Of a stretch of 64,000 nt of DNA, positions 14,649 through 25,890 are shown in pieces. The notes beneath the pieces were generated by a model. It was given only the letters and a program-made list of their open reading frames with translations. It was not told the DNA's origin and did not search any database. The number at the start of each line of letters is the position of its first letter. The first letter of the stretch is position 1. The position numbers and the translations under genes were made by a program. This DNA is from Luscinia megarhynchos (Eukaryota; Chordata; Aves; Passeriformes; Turdidae), in NCBI GenBank assembly GCA_034336665.1, contig CM067592.1, forward strand, positions 35,095,889-35,159,888. The letters are read 5' to 3'.

Positions 14649-17600
14649 GGCTTGAAAGCAAATCAAACAAAGAGGGATTTACCAAATGGAAAAGGCAGCT
14701 GTAATGGCTGAACTATTTTTATCAGTATTCTAACAAATAACACCTCCTGTGCTTTAAATATTTAATGTGAAATCCATGGATTTATATAGCTTACAAAATG
14801 CCAGAGGCTTATTATCTTTACAGATTGCATGACAGGAATATTCATATAATTTGATTCCACTTTTTAAGACAACAGGAATTCCTCCAGGTGCCAATGGTAG
14901 ATAACTTGTGTGCTGCTTCAATAATCTACTAATTATAGAATCCCTCAGGTAGAACAATGTCATTAATCTGATTAAATTATTTATATTTCTGGAAAGCAAA
15001 ATCTTATTAGATCCTTGGCATTTGACTGTGTATATTATGCAGCTGTTTTTGCAGTTTATGGTGTGGAGGAAAAAGATCTATATTTTGCTTAACCATCAAT
15101 ACAGCTGGAAAAGGACCAGAGTCTCTTATATCCTAATTTACATTGCTATTCATAAACTCCAGAGCATACCCTGCATTGCATAGGTTGTCCATTTAGAGCA
15201 CTATAACACTTCTGAGAACAAAGGTTTGTTGTAGGCATTTGTTAGGCACCTTGTCTTCTCAAGAGCAATACAACAACAGACGTGGATGGATTCTCATCCA
15301 CCCACTACATGGTAAGCATGTTAACACTAGTGAAATTACCAGACACTCTAATATAAGATCAGAATCAACCAACTGCCAGAATTGAAGTGAGGGATTTCGT
15401 TTTCTACTAAATATAGCAGGACCAACAAAAGTAACATATGTTCGCAGGAAGCACAGTCTGATCTCACTTCAGTAGCTTTGATTTTAAAACAGGAAAGAGT
15501 GTAGGGCATTGAGAGCTGGTATTAACTTGTAACAGCACATAATAATGACACTGAAACTAGATTAATTTTAAATTAGGGAAAACAGAAATTTTTATTAGTT
15601 CTTGCAGCAGATACTTCCTGCTGCAAGCATCATCACGACACATGGGATAGATAAAGTGTTTTTTTTATAGAGACGCAAAAAAATTCCACAGTCACCTCTG
15701 TACACCATTGTGCAATATATCTAACTTCTACTCTGACACATGCCTCCATTTACATGACAATTAGACAAGTGTAACCAACATAAATGTGTTCCCATAGCAA
15801 AGAAATAAAAAAAACAGTAGATTTTTAGTAATTTAAATATTAATATATTTAGAGATTTCTTAAGGATGTGATTTGGTGTTGCACCTGTTTCAGCTGCTAT
15901 ATGAGACAACTTACATGTACAATAATTTACTGAATAATATAAAGCTGTCTCACTAGGTCATTTTTCTGCTAACATTTATTTACAGTCAACATAAATTCAC
16001 ATCCATTTACAGCTACAGACAGGCTTAAATGTTAGCAGTATCCCTTCAAGCAAAAGATTGCTCTGCTGCTCTTATGAAAAACATCAACTCATGATAATTT
16101 ATCTTCTTGCCCTTCTAAACGTCTAGAATATTTAAGTACAAAATAAACTGTATAGAAAAAGTTGAAAACACTAGTGTCCATTTGGTGCCTATTAAAATAT
16201 ATGATTTAACAGCTCCTTCTTGCTTTAAAAATATATGAACTTTTACATTTCAGACTTTGCCAAGAATTCCAGTTTTGATATTGGAAATAATTTATACAAT
16301 ATATACTGTATGCAGGCAGCTACTCTAAATATTGTAAAGCATTATTATAAAACATCGCAAGTCCTAACATTACCAAATAAAGTAGAGAGTTTTATTCTTT
16401 CATATGAATTAGCAAGGATTCCTGCCAGCACATTACTGTCTATCTATCAAATTTCTGAAAAGGAATTAGAAGGAGCAGCTTCACATATTCAGCTGACTCT
16501 TCTAGCAAAAAATAGTCTCAGTTTGTGAGTCATCTCACTTTCTGGCAATGATAACCCAAAAAAAAGTGTGATAACATATTTCACCTCCGTACTACGCAAA
16601 TCTGGTCCTATAAAATGTAGGATGTTCATCACAGTGAAAGTGAGAAAGAAGAGTCTTCTTCACCCTTCTATAGCAACTCCTGCAATGTTCATAGCAAAAA
16701 GTCCCCTTGCATAAAACATAATCTTTCTCTCAGTCCAAATTCTCTCCTAGCTGATCTGGCACAGTACAACTGAGATTAAATAACTATCAGCCATTTGTAC
16801 CATAAGAAAGTTCAATGCTCTTTCTATCAACAGGTTTCTGATGTGCCTCCTTAGAACAGACTTTCCCAAGGGAAGGCGATTTGCATGGCACAGATCTGAG
16901 TGACAGCACGCTCCTGCTGATTATCACCATGTTGATAGACTTCCTTAAAATCTCTTAAGTGACATAAATGCCTGCCCACTTGAGTGATTGCCAGAGGAAA
17001 TTTACAAGCCATCCTGAAAAATGCAAAAGTGATGAGTCTTCCATCTGCCTTAAATCACAGAGGTACTAAGCATGTTCCCACAACCAGTTCACTGCTCAGT
17101 TGGACAACTTGCAAAAAATGAGATACACAGATACAGGCACATTTATTTTGTGACCATCCTCACCACTCCTCAGGCCAAGTATGTCTGATTCATGTTTGCT
17201 AGATAGGGCGTGCATCTGCTAAATAGCCAAGTTTATAGAGAAGAGAAAAAGCATGCAGTATCTCACCTTCACTATTTTCTCCTTCCCTACAGCTAGTGTG
17301 GTATCACAAGACATTGTTTCACCATATATTATCTTTCTGCAAACTCTACTACTATATGGAATGATAAAAATCCAAGTGAGTTGAAAAACAAGATTATTCC
17401 ATGCTGCATGAGTAGTAAAGGCCTGTTAAAAGCTCTCTGCTGAAGGATATGAGAGTCTGCTCTAGCAGATACTCTTTTTGTTTTCCTAGGTCCACTGGCA
17501 ATCAAATCCCAAAACAATGACTTTCTTTCACCTCTAAGATGTTATATCACACATCAGAAGACAAATCTAGATTCAGAAGGCACAAAAACCAGCATTGGCT

Positions 17601-17878
17601 CCTATATCTGTTAGTTTGATTATAGGAAATGACTGAATCACCTGTAGGTAATGTTGCCACGTTATTCATAGTTCTTTGTGCAAAAAGGTTTTTGGCTTAA
17701 GCTATCATGCCTTCTTATCTAATGTGAATAGCTCTCTTTAAGTCTTTTGTAGGAAAGATAATGAACCTCACCAGGAAGCTAAGTAAAAGAACCCTGTTAT
17801 TTCAAAAAAATTCTAAGGCTCCATTTACAAAATTAAATTTGCTTTTGCCCTACACAAACGATCATTTCTCCTAATCTT
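14649..17878. other. Intergenic, no gene seen
   Basis: Apart from the 15601 hairpin and a small GTGGATG...CATCCAC inverted repeat at 15282-15301, nothing was recognised. Confidence 0.7.
15601..15627. repeat. Perfect 10-bp GC-rich inverted repeat, 7-nt loop
   Basis: CTTGCAGCAG-ATACTTC-CTGCTGCAAG forms a strong stem in AT-rich surroundings. It is too short for a typical pre-miRNA. Confidence 0.85.
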
Positions 17879-17975
17879 AAAAAACAAAAAAAAACAAAAA
17901 AAACAAAAAAAAAAACCAAAAAAAAACAAACAAAAAAAAACCCAAGAAAAAAAAAAAAAAAAAAAGGAAAAAAAG
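17879..17975. repeat. Poly-A / A-rich tract
   Basis: About 95 bp of A broken by single C or G residues, including an uninterrupted run of 20 or more A near 17945-17966. Confidence 0.95.
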
Positions 17976-19604
17976 ATAGTAAGAGAAATTTTAAAATATT
18001 TAATTCATATATAATATTATTTTTCTTTCACTACAATTTAAATAGGTCTTAAGTTTTCCTGCATGTGTACTCCATTACTGAAAGTTAAACTGCAAAAAGC
18101 AGATCAACAGTTCTTCACACCTGAATGCAAATAGAAATACTAATATAGTCCACCTAGGGCACAAAAACCTGAGGGAATGCAGGACAGAATAGCATAAGAC
18201 ATAACTGTAATTAGACAGACACTAACAGATAATCTATTGGGACCTGCAGAAACTTCTCTAGCTCCAGTATCCTGCAATGGCTTGCGCAGCTGAGAGGTCT
18301 CCTGGGATGAGACACAGGAAAGAGGGATCAGACAGAACAAGGCATCACACCACCTTGTCAAAACTGGATTTCAGGTGTTAACCTTTAGTGAAAGATCTTT
18401 GATCTTCTGGCTATCCAAGATGTTAGTTAAGTGGTGGTGACTAGATAGGTGAGCAATCAAAAATACCTGCCAGGCCAGAAATATCCATTTGCAGTATTAA
18501 ATGTCTACTCACATGGATATCACAGCTGCATTGCTTGCAGGAGGATGAAGGTTACTATTTTGCTGTTTTTCTATATCATTATATACTTGACTATGGCTTC
18601 ATGGTTGCCATTATTTTTTGGCAGATTAAATAATTGTGTGTGTAAGTGAAGGATAGTTGTGAATTTTTAAAAATAACTGTGTACTATGTACAAAATTCTT
18701 GTTCATCCTACTCATTAAAAATTACAACCTCAGTACAAAATCATTCACATTTTCGTCACTGAAAAATAACCACCTAAAATCTGATTGTCACAATTTAAAT
18801 ATACTCAGGCAGATCTGGTGCCTCCAGCAAACTGACACCTGATATTCTTTATAGAATTTAACAACAAATATCAGTAAGTGTGAATGAATGCATTAGATGT
18901 CTGACTGTTCTTTTTGTCTCCATAATTCTTAAGGCTTCTTTTCCATCCAGTAAAAATATTAGCGTCTCTCCATCTACTTCATTCTCCTGATTATGAAACT
19001 GATATGAAATTCAGTAAAACAACAAATACTGATAGTCCTAACTAAAGAAAGCTGTCATCTCAGATACCTATGGCCCATTACATAAGAATGCACCAGGTTA
19101 TATATTCAATAACCATTTACAATAAAAGATCAATGTAACACAGAACTACAGAATCATGTAATTCAGAGACAATGAATCACAATATAAATTGTAAGTACTT
19201 GTATATGGTGGGTAAGATAGAGATACTTAATTTAATTCTAAAAACTCATCTCAAATATGTATTTTTATTACTTGCTTTAGTCTTCAGACATGGTAGCTGA
19301 ATGTAATACTTATTAGTTTTGGGAAAAGAGGGACTAGTCAGCCACATCTACCAAAGGAAAAAGATAATTCTATAGCAGTAGGAACGTGGATTATGTATAT
19401 TCTTACCACTTTTATTGTCTCTAGCTTCCATGGTTGTATGAGCAACTATTTATAAATATTGTTTTTTTCTCAGAATGCCCTCAGCAATATGTAAATATAA
19501 TTTCAACGTCATAATTAATTTTTGGTGCTTCAGAAGATTCAGCAATACTCCAAGCCCCCATCCTTCTCACATTGCACAGAAATATCCACCAGTACATATA
19601 TAAA
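17976..19604. other. Intergenic, no gene seen
   Basis: AT-rich non-coding sequence leading into the CR1 3' end. Confidence 0.7.
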
Positions 19605-20978
19605 ACATAGAATTATCCAGTTTAGAAAAACCTTTAAGATTCTAATGTCCAACTATTACACCATCACTATCAAGTCCACCAGTAAACCATGTCCCTAAGC
19701 ACCACGTCTATAAGTCTTTTTAGCACCTCCAGGGGTTGTGACTCAGCCACCTAGCTGGGCAGCTTGACTGTTCCGTTGCTTGACAACCCTTTCTGTGAAG
19801 GAAATTTTCCTGACATCCAATTTAAAACTTTCCTGGAGCAACTTGGGTCCTTTGTGTCTCATGTAGTTGCTTCCTACTTGAGACTAGGGACCAACCCCCA
19901 CCTCACTGTACCCTTCTGTCAGGTAGTTTTAGGGAATGATAAGATCTCACGTCAGTCGCCTTTCCTCCAGACTAAACAATCGCAGCTTCCTCAGACACTC
20001 CTCATAGAACTTGTGTTCCAGACCCTTCACCAGCTCAGTTGTTCTGCCACGAACACACTTTACCACCTCAATGCCTGCCTTGTCATGAGAGGCTCTACAC
20101 TGGACACAAGATTCAAGGTGTGGCCTCACCAGTGCTGAGCACAGAGTGGCAATCCCTCCCCTCGTCCTGCTAGCCACATAATACATAAATACAAATCAGG
20201 ATGCCACTGACCTTTTTGTCCACTTGGGCACATGCTGGATCATGTTCCACTGCTAACAACAAGCACCCCCAGGTCCTTTTCCCCTGGACAGCTCCTCAGC
20301 CACTCTGCCCCAAGTCTGTAGGGCTGCCTGGGGCTGTTGTGACTCCAGTGCAGGACCACACACTCGCCTTGTTGAACCTCATACTGTTGTTCTCAGCCTC
20401 AGTCCAGATCCCTCTGCAGGGCCTTCCAGCACTACAGCAGATCAACACTCCCACCCAGCTTGGTGTCACCTGCAAGCTGACTTAAGGGGCACTCATCCAG
20501 ACTGTTGATAAAGATATTAAACAGAACTGGTCCCAACCCTGGGCTCTCAGAAACCCCACTGGTGACTGGGCACCAACGGGATGTGCACCATTCACCAACC
20601 CTCTCTGGGTCAGGGGGTTTCTAACTCAGTGAAGAGTGCACTGGTCTGAGCCATGAGCAGCGAGTTTCTCCAGGACAGTGAGAGACTGCATTGATGGCTT
20701 CACTGAAGTCCATGTAGACACATCTACATGAGCATGACGCAGTGAATGCTTTCACCAGCTCCCTTAGTACCCTCAGGTGGACCTATTGTGGCCCTGTACA
20801 TTTGGGAGCATATACTGGGCAAGCAGGTTGCTGAGCATTTCCTCCTGGACTATGGAGCCTTCATTTTGTTCCCCATCCCCATCTTCCAGCTTAGGGGGCT
20901 GGGTACCCTAACTACTACAGACTGAGGCAAAGAAAACAATACAAGCCTTAGCCTCTTTCACCATCTCTAGTCACTGAC
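19605..20978 (-). mobile_element. CR1 LINE fragment: reverse transcriptase end plus 3' region, degraded and internally deleted
   Basis: On the minus strand this reads as the 3' half of an avian CR1 element. Decayed reverse-transcriptase text is visible: VTSGV then [13 protein letters not shown] near 20500-20560, a position equivalent to FADD that now reads LAGD near 20465-20476, and further down [19 protein letters not shown] and RLFSLEERRL (about 19960-20150). The 3' end lies near 19610. Text matching the CR1 consensus jumps near 20725-20755, which implies an internal deletion. Frameshifts, stops and the altered catalytic Asp show it is dead. Family membership rests on recognition of CR1 consensus text; the subfamily was not determined. 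Confidence 0.9.
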
Positions 20979-21730
20979 ATGGTATTGGCATGGTATTTCC
21001 TCATGGTATCCCGTAAAAGCTGTTCACCTGGTGCTACAAACACAAAGGCTACACCTCACCAGATGAGTTCTTTTTCAGTACTTCAGCTGAAGTGAAGAAG
21101 CATAAACAAGGATAGCAAACAAAGCTCAGATAAGAAGTGAGGTTTAATTTTCTGACATTACCATCCCCAAGGGTGCATTATCACCAATTAAAATAAATGC
21201 AATTAATTCTAATTCTAATCCTGTTCACAATTTGCATATCAGGGACAGGCCTAAATCTTATCTTAAAAAAATGTAACATGCCATATGTCTTTATGCCTAG
21301 TATTTTTCACATTCATGTACATTATTTTTCAGGAGTATCTGCACTGTTTGGGATAATTTCTAAATGAAGGCAGTTTGTTAGGTCGAGTTCGGAAATTTCC
21401 AAATTAATTTTCTGCACCGTAAACCACCAAAAGACCTAGAAGTTTCCTTGCCACTTATAAAAACTGATGACCATTTCTGAATGCTTCTCAAAATCCAACC
21501 AAAGAACTGGAGAATGGAGCTTCCAGCTTTAAGATACCCTGAATTCTCACTGATTCTACTGACCAAAACCTTCCTTCCTGGAATGGAAAAATATGACTCC
21601 TGTTGCACCAAGTTATTATAAATTTGAAATTAAGGGCCTTTCGGACAAACATACGGGAGAAGGAATGCCAACTTTTCCCAGTGTGTGTATGTATAAACAG
21701 ACAAATGAACAACGCCAGTGCCAGCGTCAA
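20979..21730. other. Spacer between CR1 and minisatellite
   Basis: Unique-looking AT-rich DNA with no gene. Confidence 0.7.
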
Positions 21731-23538
21731 CAATCCAGAGCACATTCCCATTCAGTCTCTTCCTGCTCCCCTATCCCCATCAATCCAGAGCACATTCCCA
21801 TTCAGTCTCTTCCCGCTCTCCTATCCCCATCAATCCAGAGCACATTGCCATTCAGTCTCATCCCGCTCTCCTATCCCATCAATCCAGAGCACATTCCCAT
21901 TCAGTCTCTTCCGGCCTCTCCAGCCCCCATCATTCCGAGCACATTCCCGTTCAGTCTCTTCCCGCTCTCCCATCCCCATCAATCCAGAGCACATTCCCAT
22001 TCAGTCTCTTCCCGCTCTCCTATCCCATCATTCCGAGCACATTCCCATTCAGTCTCTTCCCGCTCTCCCATCCCCATCAATCCAGAGCACATTCCCATTC
22101 AGTCTCTTCCCGCTCTCCTATCCCATCATTCCGAGCACATTCCCATTCAGTCTCTTCCCGCTCTCCTATCCCATCAATCCAGAGCACATTCCCATTCAGT
22201 CTCTTCCTGCTCTCCTATCCCATCAATCCAGAGCACATTCCCATTCAGTCTCTTCCTGCTCTCCTATCCCATCAATCCAGAGCACATTCCCCGTTCAGTC
22301 TCTTCCGGCTCTCCCTATCCCATCATTCCCAGCACATTCCCGTTCAGTCTCATCCCGCTCTCCTATCCCCATCAATCCAGAGCACATTCCCATTCAGTCT
22401 CTTCCCGCTCTCCTATCCCATCAATCCAGAGCACATTCCCGTTCAGTCTATTCTCGCTCTCCTATCCCCATCATTCCGAGCACATTCCCATTCAGTCTCT
22501 TCCCGCTCTCCTATCCCATCATTCTGAGCACATTCCCGCTCAGTCTCTTCCCGCTCTCCAGCCCCCATCATTCCGAGCACATTCCCGTTCAGTCTCTTCC
22601 CGGCTCTCCTATCCCCATCATTCCGAGCACATTCCCATTCAGTCTGTTCCCGCTCTCCAGCCCCATCATTCCCAGCACATTCCCCGCTCAGTCTCTTCCC
22701 GCTCTCCTAGCCCCATCATTCCGAGCACATTCCCATTCAGTCTCTTCCCGCTCTCCTATCCCATCATTCCGAGCACATTCCCGCTCAGTCTCTTCCCGCT
22801 CTCCTATCCCATCATTCCCAGCACATTCCCATTCAGTCTCTTCCCGCTCTCCAGCCCCATCAATCCAGAGCACATTCCCATTCAGTCTCTTCCCGCTCTC
22901 CTATCCCCATCATTCCCAGCACATTCCCGTTCAGTCTCTTCCCGGCTCTCCAGCCCCATCATTCCCAGCACATTCCCGTTCAGTCTCTTCCCGCTCTCCT
23001 ATTCCATCAATCCAGAGCACATTCCCGTTCAGTCTCTTCCCGGCTCTCCTATCCCCATCATTCCGAGCACATTCCCATTCAGTCTGTTCCCGCTCTCCAG
23101 CCCCATCATTCCCAGCACATTCCCGCTCAGTCTCTTCCCGCTCTCCTATCCCCATCATTCCGAGCACATTCCCATTCAGTCTCTTCCCGCTCTCCTATCC
23201 CATCATTCCGAGCACATTCCCGCTCAGTCTCTTCCCGCTCTCCTATCCCATCATTCCGAGCACATTCCCATTCAGTCTCTTCCCGCTCTCCAGCCCCATC
23301 AATCCAGAGCACATTCCCATTCAGTCTCTTCCTGCTCTCCTATCCCCATCATTCCCAGCACATTCCCGTTCAGTCTCTTCCTGCTCTCCTATCCCGTCAT
23401 TCCGAGCACATTCCCGTTCAGTCTCTTCCCGCTCTCCAGCCCCATCATTCCCAGCACATTCCCGTTCAGTCTCTTCCCGCTCTCCTATCCCATCATTCCC
23501 AGCACATTCCCGTTCAGTCTCTTCCCGCTCTCCAGCCC
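21731..23538. repeat. Minisatellite, 37 units of about 49 bp
   Basis: I counted 37 occurrences of the AGCACATTCC core (one written AGCACATTGCC) in 1.8 kb, a mean unit of 48.8 bp. A typical unit runs CAATCCAGAGCACATTCCCA, then TTCAGTCTCTTCCCGCTCTC, then CTATCCCAT. The units vary in linked positions: CAATCCAGAGC, CATTCCGAGC or CATTCCCAGC at the head, CCCATTCAG, CCCGTTCAG or CCCGCTCAG in the middle, and CTATCCCCAT, CTATCCCAT or CCAGCCCCAT at the tail. The plus strand is strongly pyrimidine-rich (C-rich) and the minus strand purine-rich. The array starts abruptly after GCCAGCGTCAA and stops at a CpG-rich islet. The unit rarely contains a stop in plus frames, so long open frames cross it; these are not evidence of a gene. 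Confidence 0.98.
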
Positions 23539-23562
23539 CTCTCCCCGGTGCGGTCCCGCCCG

Positions 23563-23581
23563 CAGCCGGCAGGGGGCGCTG
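23563..23581 (+). promoter_or_regulatory. CTCF-consensus match, site 1
   Basis: CAGCCGGCAGGGGGCGCTG agrees with the CTCF core, whose strongest positions are the CC pair, the AGGGGGCGC block and the trailing T. Orientation is forward on the plus strand. Confidence 0.6.
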
Positions 23582-23608
23582 GTGGCTCCGGGGCGCTGCG
23601 GTGCTTCC

Positions 23609-23627
23609 CCGCCGGCAGGGGGCGCTG
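23609..23627 (+). promoter_or_regulatory. CTCF-consensus match, site 2
   Basis: CCGCCGGCAGGGGGCGCTG repeats site 1 almost exactly, in the same orientation and 46 bp downstream. A weaker GGGGCGCTG lies between them near 23590-23598. Confidence 0.6.
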
Positions 23628-23740
23628 TGGCGCGGGGCCGCCCGCGCTCCCTCACGCGGTGATGGCGGCTCAGGAGAGGGGAGATGGCTTCCCTTGTGAA
23701 ACTCTCAGGGAGTAACTGGTTTCATTGCCGCTCCAGGTGA

Positions 23741-25779
23741 CGAGCAGAGCTGCAGCAGAAACCTTGGAGCAATGACCTAGATCAGCAGACGTGAACAGAC
23801 ATGGGGTCAGCAAATCAAAGTGTACAAAAAACGCAGGCACAGCAGCAGGAACAGCGGCTGGGAGGACGCCTGGAGGGAGTCAAACAAAAATGTAGCTAAC
23901 ATGTCGGTGCAGCGGCGGAAAAACACCATGGGCCCAGACAAGGTGGAAAGGTCGAGCTAAGTGCAGCAGAAGACCCCAAAGCAGTGGCAGGAAAAAGCAG
24001 TCGGGCAGCAATGGACCTTGGTGTCTCTCACTGGCAACTGGCAGCAGTGGTGAGGGCAGCGGGTTCAGTGGAGCGGCAGATGCTGGCAGCCGGTAGAGAT
24101 GGCAAAAAGAAATAAACAGACCTTGTGAGCAAACCACAGCTCCGCCCCGTCAAGGGAAGGACACATTCCCCGCACCCCATGTGGCCGCTCTCCCCGCTGA
24201 CCGCAGAGGAGGAACAGCTGAGCCCAGACCCTGACCCCGCCGAGCCTCGGGGTTAGACGGCGGCATCTCTTGGTATCGCTGCACTTCCCAAGAGAAACCC
24301 CCCAGCCAGAGAGCTCACTCCCACCTAAGGGATTGCCGCAACCCTACCCCTTCCTCCCCCAGGATCGTCTCTCTAGAATTTGAAGATGCCCAGCCATGTT
24401 TTTTGTCTCTTAATACTGCTCATTCATCATCTCCAGGGCAACAAATGGAAAGAAAAATTCCCTGAGAGAAAGAAAGAAAAAAGAAAGAGAAAACTTAACC
24501 CCAGCATTAAGATACTTACTTTTCCTTTCAAAGGAAAGTTTGGAATTCCTACTTCTTGTTTCAGAAAGTTGGAATGTTGGCTTTGGAACCAGCTTTACCA
24601 TCTCATCTCTGAAATAGACAAATCATTATCATAAGAAAAGGAAGAGTATTTTCTGTGCAATTCCCACTCCTATATTCTCCCATGGGTCCATTTGATCTTC
24701 TCAACGTAAGAATTTTAACGTAGTGTTCAGACCACACCCTTGTCGTATTCTTTACTTCCTCCTAAAGGCTGCCTGAATGGTGAAGGCGGCTGGGACATGA
24801 GTAGGCACCTGATACAAGGGGGAGCTGGGACCTGTTGACCTGTCACTGTGAGTGCAGATGCAGAGTCAGGTTTTGCCCAGGCAAGGCCAGCAGCAGCACT
24901 AGCACCAGCTGCAGCGCAGGCAGCCAGCACTGGGTCTGCCAGCAGCACCATCCACAACCTGGGGGGACCTGCAGATGATTTGCACAGCTCAGCTCTCAGA
25001 AGAAGGAACTATCTAGTTCATCTTGCTCTACTACTGATTCCCCCTAGGGAAACAGAGGGCACCCTTTCTCAAGGCTTTCCACAGCTGATGCAGTCAGTAC
25101 CCTAACCTTGAGGAGGGCCCTTTTTGGCAGCAGTCACCTCATGCATAGGGTCACCTTGCTGTGAGGTAGAGACAGTTAGTTACATACTCTGGTCCCGGTT
25201 TATTTTCTGCAAAAGAAAAGCATTATGCTGCTCCACTGCTGCTGTCCATTGTACATCAAAGAGGGGACAAGACAGCTGCCAATGAGTGCTAAGCTGATTT
25301 ACATCCAGTGGTGGACATGAGTGGGGGGGTGAAAAGTTTCAGGGCTAACTAGATTCAGTCATAAGATAATTTTGGCGTTTATGATTATATATCTGTGATG
25401 GGCATTACTCAGAGGTACAAGTCGTGCCAAAAGGAGAGATTACTGCAAAGCCCAAACAATAAAAATAAATCCATGTTGGAGGAAGGAGATGCACTTTTCA
25501 TCCTTGCCTAGACATGACTCATCAGTAGTCTTCTCTTCATGCAGCCTGAGGAGCTGCCCCAGAGCTTCCCTCCCTCTCCTTCACTTACAAACCACGTTGG
25601 TCATGGATTTACAGCTGTATCACTTTCCCTGCACACAGACAGGCATATTGTGCAAAGAAATTAAAGCACTACTGCTAAATAACTTTTTGTCAGCAAATAG
25701 GGAGGCAATCGGATTAGCTTTCACTGCCCGACCTTACAGCCGCACTACCCACCCCTTAGAAACATTGCTTCATTTTCAT
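23741..25779. other. GC-intermediate intergenic flank of the CpG islet, unassigned
   Basis: From 23740 to about 24370 the base composition is purine- and G-rich with many CAGCAG, GGCAG and GCAGCGG pieces, and an AATAAA at 24110. A short frame MGSANQSVQKTQ... (23801-23899) opens here. No protein or retroviral family could be recognised. It may be the body of a transcript from the islet or an eroded repeat. A second GC-rich, CAGCA-rich patch lies at about 24840-24970. Confidence 0.5.
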
Positions 25780-25890
25780 CATAACATTGATGCAACAAGG
25801 AATTATTGTAACCATTTTATAGAGACACAGAGTGATTAAGCTGTTTGCTCACAGTCAGCAGCAGATTCCACAGCCAAAGTCATAAAACTT
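25780..25890 (-). mobile_element. Possible ancient MIR/CORE-SINE-like remnant
   Basis: The plus strand reads ...CCATTTTATAGAGACACAGAGTGATTAAG...CTCACAGTCAGCAGCAG. This resembles the reverse complement of the MIR core (attttacagatg...aggcacagag...ttaag...cccaaggtcacacagc) with a small gap. Birds keep few old MIR-type copies. The call is based on recall of the consensus only. Confidence 0.35.

Larger units (their letters stand above)
23539..23740. promoter_or_regulatory. CpG-rich islet, possible orphan promoter or insulator
   Basis: About 200 bp of very GC- and CpG-rich DNA in an otherwise AT-rich region, abutting the minisatellite. It holds two CTCF-consensus matches, a short open frame MAAQERGDGFPCETLRE-stop (23662-23715, plus strand) whose ATG has a G at +4, and a possible splice donor CCAG|GTGACG at 23736/23737. 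A promoter with a first exon is possible, but no transcript can be shown from sequence. Confidence 0.45.

Noticed and set aside
14312..14685. Phe/Leu/Val-rich minus-strand frames resembling membrane proteins
   Set aside because: They are produced by the A/C low-complexity tract; hydrophobicity comes from TTT/GTT/TTG codons in three overlapping frames.
22688..23312. Minus-strand Glu/Arg-rich frames (GEREETEWECARNDG type)
   Set aside because: These are the reverse-strand reading of the same minisatellite and end quickly outside it.
21593..23699. Two plus-strand open frames of nearly 700 codons
   Set aside because: They run through the minisatellite in two frames at once, giving the same HSVSSRSPIP / IPSTFPFSLFPLS text shifted. 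The 49-bp unit simply lacks stops on this strand. Frame changes at every unit-length variant, and there is no unique coding sequence, domain or splice support.
23740..24370. Possible endogenous retroviral LTR/leader (AATAAA, MG-start frame)
   Set aside because: No matching second LTR, primer-binding site or gag/pol similarity was recognised.
25489..25839. 116-codon open frame
   Set aside because: No family similarity, and its end overlaps the possible MIR-like remnant; composition is like the surrounding non-coding DNA.
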